From positions 135,473,990-135,537,989 of the forward strand of contig CP136067.1 in assembly GCA_032622095.1 (NCBI GenBank): a DNA stretch of 64,000 nt, read 5' to 3'. Position numbers and translations under genes: made by a program. The notes under the pieces were generated by a model. It was not told where the DNA came from and did not search any database. It saw nothing but the letters and a program-made list of their open reading frames with translations. This document shows, piece after piece, positions 12,101 to 22,457 of the stretch (within the stretch, counting starts at the first letter, position 1; each line of letters opens with the position of its first letter). Origin of the DNA: Siphonodentalium dalli. Lineage: Eukaryota; Mollusca; Scaphopoda; Gadilida; Siphonodentaliidae.

Positions 12101-15100
12101 CATGAAGGTACCCTCATATAGAAAATTTAAAAAAATGTTTTTCAAAGTCGAAAGGCCCATAACTCTGGGAAAAATCATTGGATCAAACTCAAATTCGAAC
12201 TTGACCTGTATTTTGATATGAACAACCCACAAAAAAACAGAATTTCCAATTAAACAATCCAAACTTGAGTTATCATCCGGAAACCAAAGAAAAAAGAAGT
12301 AAAATTAAATTTTCTAAGTCGAAAAAAGTCCATAACTCTAGGAAAAATCAACGGTATTTGCAATTAAAGTGATGTGAAACACTCGGGTAGGGTGATCAAA
12401 TAGAAATGTAGATTAATCTTTTTCAAAGTAGGTATTTTTAGAAATATTATATCCAAATTGACAACAAACACCGTCATTCTTATACATTAATTAAATGCTG
12501 TGACTCTCAATGGCGAAATCATTTTCGTTAGTTTATCGCCGATAGATGAGTCCCGAATCGAGTAGTAAATATTTAGAATTGAGCGTAGTTCAGATGATGT
12601 TTTCTATGGAGTGGTACAGTCTATTTGCTTCTGATTTTCAGCGATGTTAATAGAATGTTACATTCCTCCAGTTGGCATAGCTCCTGAATACTATCTTATC
12701 AGTTTCACGCACCCGAACAAGTACATAGTATGTCTTTAAAGGATCCAAACTTGAGATTCAAGTTATGTGGCTACTAGTAGCCACATAACTTGAATAAAAA
12801 AAAATTGAGAATTAAAAAAAAAGGGTTTTTTGAGGCTCTGAAATCGCCTGCCAGAAGCCACCCAAAAAAATTTGTCCATCAAATTGACCAAAAAAATGGA
12901 CAACCCACCTCCACCATTTCAGTCGAAGCGTTTTTAGTAGGGTTTTGTGTGGCTTTATTTGTGGAGAGGAAGCCCTTGTGTGTCTTTTTTGACTTGTGTG
13001 GTTAGCCACATAACTTGGACAATAATACAAAATTGTGTGTCTACTAGCCGAGTCAATACACAGCCAGATTTGGATAAAAGGCTCACAAATTCATTTTAAA
13101 AACCACACAAAACGCACTGTAATTCATTCATTCAACTATCTATTTGCGAGAACAAAAACTATTTTAAAAAGCCACACAGAACGGACAGTTTACAAAAGCA
13201 CACAACTATATGTTTGCAAGAACAAAAATAAAAGCCACACAAGTAATTTTTTACAGACTCACAAAATTTTAGCCCCACGAATACCATTTCGTAGGTAGTA
13301 CCGCATGGACGGATGGACGGGACGCACGCGGCTGATTACAATAGTCCTCCGAAAATTTAAGGGGACAATACGAGTAGGGGTGGAATAAAAGTACTAGTAG
13401 GGGTGTGAAAATATGAAGGATATTCTAAAAACTTCACTCAGATTTTCAGCACAATATCACCGATACAGGTAAACACATACAGCACACTATATGCTTATAC
13501 ATGTAATAACGGTTCAGGCCTTAAAATCAATCAAATTTTGCGAGAATCAAAACATAGCATTACAGGGAATCAAAAGGCTTTTTACGAGAATTAAAATGAG
13601 AATCATGATTCTGATTCTCATCAGATTTTAAGGCCTGTGATTAGAATATAACCATAAAATTGAAATGATGTACACAATTGGAAATGAATCCCTTTCAATA
13701 TGATAAGAGGCAATTTAATTTTCATATGAAATTGGTTCACAGGCGGCGGGTGAATTACAAAATTGCCAAATTCCTCCATAATTCCCAAGCAGAGTACTGT
13801 AAGAAGTGGGATAACTCTTGAATGGAAAATGTGAACAATGTCAATGAACCATCTTCTGAAAGCCAATGCCAAACCTGCATACCAAATTTCATCGAGATCC
13901 GATAACCCATGGTTGAGATATAGGAGCAGACAGAATGACGCATGTAATCCAGTATATGGGGATATAAATATAGGGACAAGTGGCCCATTTTAGGAAGATG
14001 TCTATAACCGGCCTCCAGGCTGGTCCCGGAATGTAACAATAAGACAATCGGGGTAAAGGCCTATTCAAGTGAAAAAAAAGAGAAAGGGTGTCAAAACAAT
14101 AGAATAGGGTTGAAACGATTAATCGACTAGCTGTAGTCGACTCTGAAGAAATGTCGGAACGTCGACTCTGAATTTTGCCGTCGACTAGTCGGAACATAGT
14201 GTATTAGTTAAATGTACAACATTTTCAAGATCGATGATACTGACAGCGCTTGATCGGCACTCTGGCAATTTTCACATCATTATCCACCACATGTCTAATT
14301 ATATAATTACATTCAGTGTGTTGGATAAATATCAAGATGTTTACCATATTATTTTCCAAATAATTTTTTGGTGTCTATGCAGGGAAATGCGCTACGCAAT
14401 AGACCGCCATTGACTCATTGCATCAGTCATCAGCGTATGACATGTACGCTGAATTTTCCGTACCATGTTATGTTTGAAAGTTTTGATATCGGGCACCGAC
14501 TAGTCGACGCAACGCGACTTTTGGGCCTCGACTAGTCGACTTTGAAATTCACTAGTCGTTTCAACACTACAATAGAATTATGACAAAGTATTGACACATA
14601 TCATATCTGCATGTCATACAAAGCTTCAAAGTTTAATGACATTCTATCTCTTCTGATAAAACAAGTTTTATATAGTTTCCTGGGTATAATATAATAAATA
14701 TGAATTGAAGACCACTGTCTGGAAATGCTTCTATCAACTAATATTGATTATATTTCAAATTTTCTGGTGTAGTACATACTCAATTTTGAATGGAAACGTA
14801 GCAAGCGGGAGAAATCAATCTCTATCTGAGATCGCCTGAAAGTTGCATGACAGTCTGTTCTAAACATAGTGTCGAAGATATGTCCCAATTGATTATCACA
14901 TTATTAGGGCCCTGAGAATCGATTCGATTCAGAATCTTTCGTCTGATTCGATTTGATTCAAAATTGGCTGTCCTGATTCGCATTGTATCGAATCTTTTGC
15001 ACCAGTTGCATTCTCAACTGACACCTTTGCTTTTTCGCGGAGATAGATTATGATACAAACGAAAGACCACATTCACAAACACTGTTGTAGACTGAGCTAT

Positions 15101-18100
15101 TATTCTATGTAGACCACCGAAGCATTGCACGACTAATGTAACTGAATAAAAATTCATATACCGTACTGACCCGGTTCAAAGCCCATGCCCGTGTTTAAGC
15201 CCACCCATATATTTTGGCCAAATTCCATGCACAGGGGTATATTTGTGTTTAAGCCCACCCCAAATTTTGTTCAATTTCAGCAGTGGTAAGTAAGTATTTG
15301 TTAATGATACTCCCCAAATAAATAATTCCAAGATTATTCACAAACGATCGGTGACGACGAGAATGCCACGAAAAATGGAAAGTTATAATTCGTAGGTAAG
15401 TGATAATATTAAATGAAATAAAATAAAGTGAATCTTAAATTCACATTTCTTTATTCAATTATACTTCCCTGGGGAAACCAAACGTTTAACAGACATAAAA
15501 TACAATAGAACCCACTTGCTAACAGCGTGCAATACTTTTAAGTTTAATCAAAGCGCACCTGTTCCAACTACAGTACCGGTACTGTAAAAACATATTTTTC
15601 GTGTTCAGTGACAACGTAGACCTATGTGTTCCTACATGTGGCCAAACACAAAGAACTGGCCTCTTGGTTATGTAAACACACAGTGGGTATCATAATGGAG
15701 CAGAAGGGGGAACTTGTCAATTAACAAAAATGTCTTCCAAACTGCGTCAACTTTATTCACTCGAAACCAAAATATTCAAACACGTGCTATTGTATACGTT
15801 TTTTATACGTTTTCGCATTCGGCAAAGCTCGTCAGATTCCGTCACCGTTTGCCCCCAGAGGTCATAGGTCGAGGAGTTCAGAATGCCGTTTTAGTAGAAA
15901 TACAACTGCCTTGTCAGTGCTGTTAAATAATTACACTCACTGGCTTTTGTTAAACATGCAATTAGTCGCCATGTATGTAGACAATGGATGACGAATAAAG
16001 CGCCGGGCATATTGTTTTCCTAATCAGTCCTAATCGGATTAAATCGGAACATTGATATAAACTATAGTCAGACTATAGATAACCCACATTGCCACTTACA
16101 TAATAACCAGGGCATTCCTGACTCCAAGCATACACTTTGGGAACAAGACGGCTGTCAGTCAAGACTACATGTACTTACATAATAGTGTCATTTTAACATG
16201 GGAATGTTGTCCAATAAAACTACAAGACTTAAAGTGTTATTATAATATTTTAATATTCACATTTAATTGAAAAAATTCCCAAATAATCGGCGTCAGATCG
16301 GCTTTCATTGGTTTTACTGTCCCGATTTCTTAGGATTTTTGGTTTGCATTTTTGCAAAGGGCCATATCCGAGTTTAAGCCCACTTGGATTTTTGAGCTCA
16401 AATAAAACAAAGGCCCCCTGGGCCTAAACGCGGGTCAGTACGGTATGTCAAACTTCAGCTGTGAGAATGTGATTGCTTACTGACTTCATTATTGCTTAAG
16501 ATACTGTTTCATTATTTTATAGCAGAGATGGACACAACAAATACACACTTAATTGGTTAAATGCAATTTGATCCATTTATGGATAATATTTACATTATAT
16601 ACTCTAGTGATCCGAATAACCGTACCCGTACGATTGTTAATTTTGGAGAAACAATCCACCCCCTACGATTCTTATTCAAGCCCCTACGATTATTTAATTT
16701 TGATCACCCATACTCCATGAATGATCGCATTATTCGTAGTTTTTAATCAAATGGCATGCATGAAACGGAATACGTTCAAAGAATTCGCGCAACCGTCTGG
16801 CATCGCAATATAATCAATGATTTGATCCATGGGAAGTAACTCCATCCTCGCACGTGTCGCTATTTTGCAATTCGTGCGACCCTATTGCAATAGACAGACC
16901 CCCCTCTGCGGGTATTGTTTATCGTTCAGTGAGGCGAACAAAGGTGACAACGCGTTATGTCTGTTTTTTTTTACATTTGACGCATTATTAACTAAGAAGT
17001 TAATCAACGTCTGGGGCTCACGTTTGAAAGTTTCTTTAATTAGAACACAATTGAGTAGTTGGTGGACCGATTCCGACCAAAGAAATGAAAATTTGTATAA
17101 AAGTGTTGACGCAGTGTTCTCCGTTCAAATCAATGACATTGAAAAGGTTCTGCAAGAACCAGACGTTGTCCGTGCTGGGTCGAGGAGTGTTTATTATAAG
17201 TTTTTGTTTGATAATTAAATCAGTGTTCTTCAATGATCTCCTTTTTCATTGACATTTCCACCCCCTACTATTATTCCGACCCCTACTATTATTAAAATTT
17301 GGCAAATTTTCCACCCCCTACTATTATTCGGATCACTAGAGTACAGACGATCACTTATCGTTGTTACCAAGTGAGCAAATTGATACTGGTATGGCCACTA
17401 AGACCAGTGATATCTATATCTTCACTGCCGATACCACTGATGCAATGAATGGATTCGATATTTGATTCGATTCGTAATCACCTGGCCGACTCAATTCGAG
17501 ATTCGATTCGAAATGAAAATGCCTCATTCACAGGGCCCTACACATTATATAAGGCAATATTGATATAAAGTCAATATTAATTGATAGAAGCATTTCCGGA
17601 CAAGTATCTTTGACTCATATTTAGATCCCAGAAACTATATAAAATGTATAGAAGAGAAGAGATAATACATCCTTACTAAAATTAATAGGGCATGGGTTGG
17701 AGTAGACTACTCAACTTTAGTCGATTGATGTAGTTCCCCGACGAATTTATGTAGTGTCCCCCCCCCCCCCCCCCCCCCCCCCCCCGATGAAACGAAGATG
17801 ATCGAGCTTCGTCCAATCAAAAGACAATATGATGGACTCTGTGTGAACTCTACGTATATTACAAGTTATAACAGAATATGATGACTTACTGTTCTTGACC
17901 TTCTTCCTGTCCCGTGGTGGCTCTTTAAGAGCTTTTATAATCAGGGAGGCGGCACTGGGTACCACCGATATGGTTGCCTGCCTGTTCTGCACGGTCAGCT
18001 TGACAGTGATTTTCAACCCTTTCCATGCCACTGTGTTCTTCATGATGTCATCTCCAATCTTCTTTGGGGACTGAAATTAACAAACAACAATATCATCATT

Positions 18101-21100
18101 TGAAGTTATCATCTTTTAAGAAGATCTATGTATTCCCAAACAGTGTAAACAAGTTTTATATAGTTTCCAGTAATAAATACGAGTCGAAGACACCAAGATC
18201 CGGAAACGCATCTATCGATTAATATCAATTTTATATCGATATTTTCTTATATACTAGTAATGTGATAAGCAATTGCAACATTTTTTCCTTGCTATTTTCA
18301 GAACAGACCGGCAGCCAATCTCAGATAGAGTTCTCCTGCTTGCCATGCTCTGCGAGCCATAATATGATTATATGTCCCAAATTTGTTTTACATACTAGAA
18401 AATTTGAAATAAAATCAATATTAATCGATAGAAGAGTTTCCGGTCAGGAGTCTCGACTCAACATGTTTATGAAGAGATAGGCCATCTTTAATGAGTACTC
18501 AATTTTATACTTGTACTACAACACTCATTATTGGAATTTTACTTAAAATATCTGTCATAAAGTTAGAAATGTTGCCATTGTACCGTTATCACTCTAATTC
18601 ATACAATAGGCAATTTTCTAAAATTCAAGTGAGATAATATACTAGTAGTTCATTATGCATAATATATTGTTATCCATCATCCCATTGTCCTCTCTTCTGA
18701 TTGGCCGAGGGTGGGTCACATGGCGAGCCGCAAATCACTTGTTACCCTCGAGGGTAACATTTCAACAGTTGTTGACCGCTCAGCGATTACCAGTAAACAT
18801 AGAACTACGAAGAACTCAACGTGCAGAGATCCCCTCACAGCTATCTAATAATTTCCGAAAACAACTCTTTTTATAAACACCACTGTTTCACAACAACCGC
18901 GAACTGTGGTGTTTGCTAATTTGCATAATTGTTTTTAATTTTTAAATTAATACACGCTATGCATAAATGGTGTTATCATTTGGGTTGAAACGATTAATCG
19001 ACTAGCTGTAGTCGGCGCTGAAATGTCAGAACGTTGACTCTGAATTTTGCCGTCGACTAGTCTGAACATAGTGTATTAGTTACATGTACAACGTTTTCAA
19101 GATTGATTCAGGCATAAACGGTGTTAACTGCGCGTAAGTTACGGTAAGTATAACGTTTGGTGGCACCCGGAATTGACAGTTTTACTAGTATAGACACACA
19201 AGGTGACCCGACTATTAGTATTAATTGAAAGAATGAAATTGACAACACTCGTCGTTTGAGGTCAAAGACATCACTGCGACATGATGGCAATGATTGACGA
19301 ATTTGACGCAGCTTTATCGTTTGTCAGAGACCGCTTTGATCTAGACACTGTGTATATTTAGATTGGTCTTACACCGTCGGGTTATGATGCGACGCTGTGT
19401 GAAGGTTGCTTAAGGTGATGTCATTGTTGCTACCGTATATAAATGATACTGACATTAAGAACTGGCTATCGTATTCTACAACGTAGCCTATACTATAGGG
19501 CGTATTTAGTCGGAACATTAACATTTTATAGTGACCCCCGCTCGGCACCAGTTTATTGGTGATCGCGTGACTAATCTTGAACGCTGATATTAAATTTAAA
19601 ACCTTTATTAAAGATCGTGTTTCTAATCATTATCCACCACATGTCTAATTATATAATTACATTCAGTGTGTTGGATAAATATGAAGATGTTTACTGTATT
19701 ATTTCCTAGAGCTGGGACGGTTATGCGGTTAACCACCAACTATGGCCGTGACCGGTCACGGATTTGCCGTGGTCGGTTAACCGTAACATCACTATTATAG
19801 TGTATGATCACTGTGATGGTCAGCTATAACTGGTTATAAGAGGGTTAATCTGTCTCCGTCAATTAAAATGAATCCGAGATTGACGGAACAACATCAAACG
19901 CGGTGTGTCGGCTCTTTGAAGGCTAAATTTGGGTGTGAACTCATTACACAACTATTGTGTTTTCAAATTGATCCCAAGAAAATATAAATTGAGCCCAATA
20001 ATTTCCACAAGCAGTCCTGCTTTCTATGATATACTTTTAAAAGTTGCCACGTTCTCTGGTGTTAATTCGTTTACAATCTTTGTGGCTCAATTGCCGTTAA
20101 TTAATCTTGGATTATTTCATTTTAACATGAGGCAATATATATATCAGAGCAGCTAATATTTATATTAAATCATTTTTGAACCATTACATTTAAAATAGTA
20201 TCAGATAATGAGTTTTTCCATTCGAATATTAATCCACCTCGAATTTATAGAGTTATTGTTCTTGTTGCAGAACGTACATAATACGTTTCGTCGATTACCG
20301 CGAAATTCATAATTTTTTCCTTCTTCGAGGAAGATTCTGACGACGACCTGGAGTTCGATGGTTTCGACGACGATGGACTTGTCGTCTTCTGAACTTTGTG
20401 CTATTTATGTGCGCTATTAACCGTACCATACGCATGTTTACAACGTATAAATTGTATTTTTTGTTTTACCTGTCGACATCTGTATCTTGTTATTATTATA
20501 TGATTTTATCTTAATAAAACGCATCATTCTCTTTATATAACGCAACTACTCTTGGTATCAGTATCTTGGTAAACCAGCATCTCAAGGCTAACTGAGATTT
20601 TGCACGGGGGGATCCCAGTGAGTAAGCCCATGCAGTACCCACTTTTTGGACAAAAACTTGCACGTGCCCCCTGGGCTTACTGACGGGGTGTATACAGTAA
20701 TTAATTAGATATGTGATTATGTGTGTCATGGGTGACAACTTCTTTGTATAATGGGCAGGAGCCGTTCTCAAACTTACCATGTCAGTGAGCATCACAATCA
20801 TCGCCGTTCTGCATACTGGGCTTACCCACCCATAATAGTACCTATAATATGTGGTTAACCGGTTAATCGCGGGTTTTTGCCGTTCATAACCGGTCACGAA
20901 AAACCCATAACCGTCCCAGCTCTATTATTTCCCAAATAAATTGGTGTCTATGCAGGGAAATGCGCTACGCAAGAGACGTCATTGCATCAGGCATCAGTGT
21001 ACGCCATGTACGATGAATTTTCCGTACCATGTTATGTTTGAAAGTTTTGATATCGGGTACCGACTAGTCGACGCAACGCGACTTTTTGGCCTCGACTAGT

Positions 21101-22457
21101 CGACTTTGAAATTCACTAATCGTTTCAACACTAGTTATCATGGACATAAATCCGTTATAAGGTGTAATGTTCCTATTGGATCCTTTTATATCAATAATAA
21201 ATACTGTGGAACAAATAGTTAAACTTTATTATGCAGTTGGTATTTACTGCAGATAATTGCACACACAATGCACATACGTTTCTGTACTGAGCTCTAAAGA
21301 TCAAATAGCCACTCTTTACTATTTATCAATTCACAATTTCCTTTCGGCTATACATTTTTCAGACTTCATAAGAATACCATTATGTTGCGTAACAGTTGTC
21401 AATTTCTGTTTGCAGAACTACAACATGTTAGTTTCACATTTTAGCGTTCTCGAAATCAACACGTCTACCCGAGTCTTTACCTCATTTAAAACTAAACGAA
21501 ACATGTCGCTGCATGGCTACTCTACTTCGAAATTGCTTTAATCCTCTTTCCGTGAATCAATTCCCACCATACGCCTAGCAAACTGACCGGACAATAGCTG
21601 CGCAAATTATGGGGGTGTTAATTGATCCAAACTGTGAATCTTTTATTTTCTAAAAGCAAGAATTCCAAATTAACTCTTCGAACAGGATTAAAGAATATAC
21701 GCGCGCACTTAGGCCTGCCATCAAGGAGGTTCGTGTGTACTAGTACTCCTTTGTCAGATAATAAAACAGTTGTCACCCTTGTTTTCGTGAGACACAGGGA
21801 TTTGTCGCCGCACTCGACCTGGAATGTCACCCTCGGGCCTGGTGGCCGTCAGGTGACATTCCAGGTCTCGAGCGGGCGACAAATCCCTGTGTCTTACTCA
21901 ATCGCGGGCGATAACTGTATACTAGTAGTGCAGAAACAATGTCTATTAAGTTAGTAATTACAACCTGTATTTGTACTAATCTCTTAATTATTCATTTGGT
22001 ATTATGAGATCCCACCTGATAACCAGGTTGATTTGTTCAAATTGTCACTGTTCCTGTACTGTATTGTGTAATTTCACTTGAATTTGATTGAAATCCTGAA
22101 GTCTGAATGATAACAAACATGTACTCAAAACTATTAGAAGTTTTCACAGATGAAAGCTAGATAAAGCCAAACAAAGTTTACAGTATGATTTCAACTGTTA
22201 AACTAAAATCTTTTTGTAAACTTAAATGTCTTGTGTCAATATATAGAAATATAATGGGGACCTGAATTGAAAAAAAAAAAAAACTTGAGCGCCCAACGGT
22301 ATGAAAACTGGCCTGGATATGTCCCTGATTGGTGAGGCCTAATTTGCATACGAGTCTAAAATTAGGGGTGATTGAATACATACCAGACCAAGAGGACCAA
22401 TCTTGGGAGCGAGAGATGAGGTGGCTGGGACTTCTCCTCCAACAGCCTTCACACACA
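6021..22457 (-). CDS. RPL12: Ribosomal protein L12 (uL11), 4 visible coding exons, first exon not found
   Basis: Join, minus strand: 22457-22384, 18070-17890, 10636-10529, 6127-6021. RPL12 belongs to the cytosolic 60S subunit and helps form the GTPase-associated centre on 28S rRNA. The translation follows the family from the glycine-rich GGEV segment, through APKIGPLGL and SPKK, the [17 protein letters not shown] core and [17 protein letters not shown], to [32 protein letters not shown] and the HDVID C-terminal region. About 154 residues are visible against 165 in human RPL12; roughly 13 N-terminal residues, including the start, are missing. Introns are 4313, 7253 and 4401 bp, phases 0, 1 and 1, all GT-AG. 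They are filled with hAT and TA elements, whereas ribosomal protein genes are usually compact. No premature stop or frameshift was seen, so the gene looks functional rather than a retro-pseudogene. No promoter was located. Confidence 0.95.
6219..7453. mobile_element. hAT-type element with 8-bp target duplication (ends CAGGGTTGCCAA)
   Basis: Exact 8-bp direct repeat ACGAGGCT at 6211-6218 and 7454-7461. Left end CAGGGTTGCCAA, right end TTGGCAACCCCG. Subterminal GGTACCGGTACC-type motifs occur in both arms. It lies within the RPL12 last intron and contains a second hAT element (6291-6916). No transposase is seen. Confidence 0.88.
6291..6916. mobile_element. hAT-type element nested inside 6219-7453
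   Basis: Ends TAGAGGTGCCACGATTATTG and ...CGATTAATCGTGGCACCCCTG are inverted repeats rich in ATCGATTA. No clear target duplication was found, so the boundaries are less sure than for its neighbours. A longer inverted relative lies at 8125-9238. Confidence 0.75.
7462..8124. other. RPL12 intron, no feature recognised
   Basis: AT-rich sequence with no conserved frame, structured repeat or RNA motif that I can support. Confidence 0.4.
8125..9238. mobile_element. hAT-type element, inverted relative of 6291-6916
   Basis: Its right ~150 bp (gccaataggccatatta...gattatcgaaatcaataatcatggcacc) is the inverse complement of 6291-6440, and its left part (gattaatcgtataatcaatg...) matches the inverse of 6770-6905. 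The middle (about 8350-9000) is extra sequence absent from the shorter element. The left terminus is decayed. No transposase is recognisable. Confidence 0.7.
9440..9945. mobile_element. MITE with TAGTCCAAGTC-type inverted ends, copy 1
   Basis: The left arm (ctgctcgtatgaaaaccaactaagatattgagatagc) and right arm (gctatcataatatcttagctgtttttcgtacgagcagac) are inverse complements, ending ...CAGACTTGGACTA. The inner block 'tttattgtcgcaattgtgatat...gtggttttat' is shared with 39951-40825. Confidence 0.65.
9946..10528. other. RPL12 intron, no feature recognised
   Basis: No repeat or coding signal that I can support. A modest open frame at 10014-10292 (+) has no recognisable motif and lies antisense within the intron. 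Confidence 0.4.
10529..10636 (-). CDS. RPL12: RPL12 exon (KHSG...VKEVLG)
   Basis: 108 bp. The acceptor reads aactattttcag|TTAAACAC and the donor TTAG|gtatgt. The split first codon (A from the previous exon plus TT) gives isoleucine, producing [18 protein letters not shown] and then [19 protein letters not shown]. This corresponds to the C-terminal rRNA-binding domain. It ends in phase 1. Confidence 0.95.
10637..12755. repeat. RPL12 intron with decayed 'cataactc..aaaaatcgga' repeats
   Basis: At 11150-11420 and 11940-12350 there are scattered copies of the motif 'ggcccataactct..aaaaatcggatcaaaccc...tttgatctgtattttg'. It belongs to the same broad family as 2190-3170 and 56440-56560. The rest of the stretch is unassigned. 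Confidence 0.55.
12756..12795. repeat. Perfect 40-bp palindrome centred on ACTAGT
   Basis: ATTCAAGTTATGTGGCTACT is followed directly by its exact inverse complement, with no loop. The half-site AGCCACATAACTT recurs at 13002-13014, so the palindrome probably marks one end of a larger element (12756-13020). Confidence 0.8.
13075..13260. repeat. Short tandem repeat, ~65-70 bp unit ('agccacacaa')
   Basis: Two full units and a partial one, each of the form 'aagccacacaRaacg.acagt...caactatMtgtttgcaagaacaaaaa'. It lies just right of the element bounded by AGCCACATAACTT motifs. No coding role is evident. Confidence 0.6.
13299..14104. other. RPL12 intron, no gene recognised
   Basis: Contains a GGAC tail at 13303-13330, two 'gtaggggtggaataaaag'-like boxes near 13374-13410, and 'gcataccaaatttcatcgagatccgataacc' repeat-like sequence at 13878-13910. 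The minus-strand frames here lack conserved motifs. Confidence 0.4.
14105..14569. mobile_element. hAT-type MITE (hAT-TAG), 465-bp copy
   Basis: Perfect 8-bp duplication CAATAGAA at 14097-14104 and 14570-14577. Termini TAGGGTTGAAACGATTAATC and ...AGTCGTTTCAACACTA match 4422-5353, but the interior is deleted to about half that size. Confidence 0.92.
15161..16443. mobile_element. TA-flanked element with CCGTACTGACCCG ends
   Basis: 13-bp perfect inverted ends CCGTACTGACCCG / CGGGTCAGTACGG, flanked by TA (15159-15160, 16444-16445). Subterminal 'tttaagcccac' motifs occur near both ends. A 70-codon frame at 15714-15926 (+) has no recognisable domain. It is non-autonomous and TA-targeting, probably Tc1/mariner-like. 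Confidence 0.8.
16602..17341. mobile_element. TA-flanked element with iterated CCCCCTACTATTATT boxes
   Basis: Inverted ends CTCTAGTGATCCGAATAA / TTATTCGGATCACTAGAG with TA on both sides (16600-16601, 17342-17343). 'CCCCTACKATTMTT' boxes occur twice near the left end and three times near the right, all in the same orientation. A frame of 129 codons (16829-17218, +) shows no domain I recognise and is a weak coding candidate. Confidence 0.8.
17758..17785. repeat. Poly-C tract (28 C)
   Basis: Uninterrupted run inside the RPL12 intron, about 105 bp downstream (minus sense) of the conserved exon. On the gene's strand it is poly-G and could form a quadruplex. Length is uncertain because homopolymers assemble poorly. 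Confidence 0.9.
17890..18070 (-). CDS. RPL12: RPL12 exon (SPKK...DRKKVKN)
   Basis: 181 bp. The acceptor reads gttaatttcag|TCCCC and the donor AACA|gtaagt. It encodes 60 complete codons: [12 protein letters not shown], then [19 protein letters not shown] and [19 protein letters not shown], which is the best-conserved part of the protein. It ends in phase 1. A 28-base poly-C tract lies about 105 bp beyond the donor. Confidence 0.97.
18150..18480. mobile_element. Uninterrupted relative of the 14655-17640 outer element
   Basis: Shares 'caagttttatatagtttcc', 'gatccggaaacgcatctatc' and the mirrored 'cgatagaagagtttccggtc' with that element, as facing inverted arms around a ~150-bp centre. Confidence 0.6.
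18980..21133. mobile_element. hAT-type element (hAT-TAG), interrupted copy
   Basis: Perfect 8-bp duplication GTTATCAT at 18972-18979 and 21134-21141. Ends match 4422-5353 (TTGGGTTGAAACGATTAATC ... CGTTTCAACACTA), and its body aligns with that copy except for a nested insertion at 19707-20924. Without the insertion it would be about 930 bp, the same size as 4422-5353. Confidence 0.92.
19707..20924. mobile_element. Nested hAT-type element (TAGAGCTGGGACGGTTATG ends)
   Basis: Perfect 8-bp duplication TTATTTCC at 19699-19706 and 20925-20932. Inverted ends TAGAGCTGGGACGGTTATG / CATAACCGTCCCAGCTCTA, with GGTTAACC motifs just inside. An acidic stretch ([17 protein letters not shown]) is readable near 20330-20385 (+) but stands alone. 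A small hairpin at 20612-20695 pairs 'gagtaagccca' with 'tgggcttact'. Confidence 0.92.
21787..21896. repeat. Near-perfect hairpin, ~110 bp
   Basis: GTGAGACACAGGGATTTGTC and the following CTGGAATGTCACC pair with the inverse copy ending GACAAATCCCTGTGTCTTAC. The loop is short and GC-rich. It lies in the intron upstream of the RPL12 SPKK exon. No target duplication was identified. Confidence 0.8.
22384..22457 (-). CDS. RPL12: RPL12 exon (first visible; GGEV...GPLGL)
   Basis: 74 bp. The acceptor reads tttacttgcag and the donor CTG|gtatgt. It encodes [18 protein letters not shown] followed by IGPLGL, matching human RPL12 residues about 14-37. Two bases at its 5' end complete a codon begun in the unseen upstream exon. 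The family usually has GGEVGAT here, and this copy has proline in place of the second glycine. Confidence 0.93.

Larger units (their letters stand above)
14905..17540. mobile_element. hAT-type element, 2.6 kb, containing two TA elements
   Basis: Perfect 8-bp duplication CACATTAT at 14897-14904 and 17541-17548. Ends TAGGGCCCTG and CAGGGCCCTA. Subterminal GATTCGATTCGAATC-like motifs lie in both arms. The interior holds two separate TA-flanked insertions (15161-16443 and 16602-17341). No transposase motif was seen. Confidence 0.9.
14655..17640. mobile_element. Outer inverted-repeat element split by a nested hAT stack
   Basis: The left part (14660-14904: 'caagttttatatagtttcc'...'gtctggaaatgcttctatca') is the inverse complement of 17541-17640 ('tgatagaagcatttccgg'...'gaaactatataaaa'), and the two halves are separated by the hAT insertion at 14905-17540. 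A related uninterrupted copy lies at 18150-18480. The precise outer ends were not resolved. Confidence 0.7.

Noticed and set aside
17747-18043. The full minus-strand frame ending in a poly-glycine run as one protein
   Set aside because: Only the part up to ...DRKKVKN is RPL12. After the donor AACA|gtaagt the frame runs into intron and the poly-C tract, which creates the glycines.
18071-18110. ATGATGA (minus strand, near 18096) as a box C of an intronic C/D snoRNA
   Set aside because: It lies only about 25 bp from the splice acceptor, with no CTGA box D or terminal stem in the available space.
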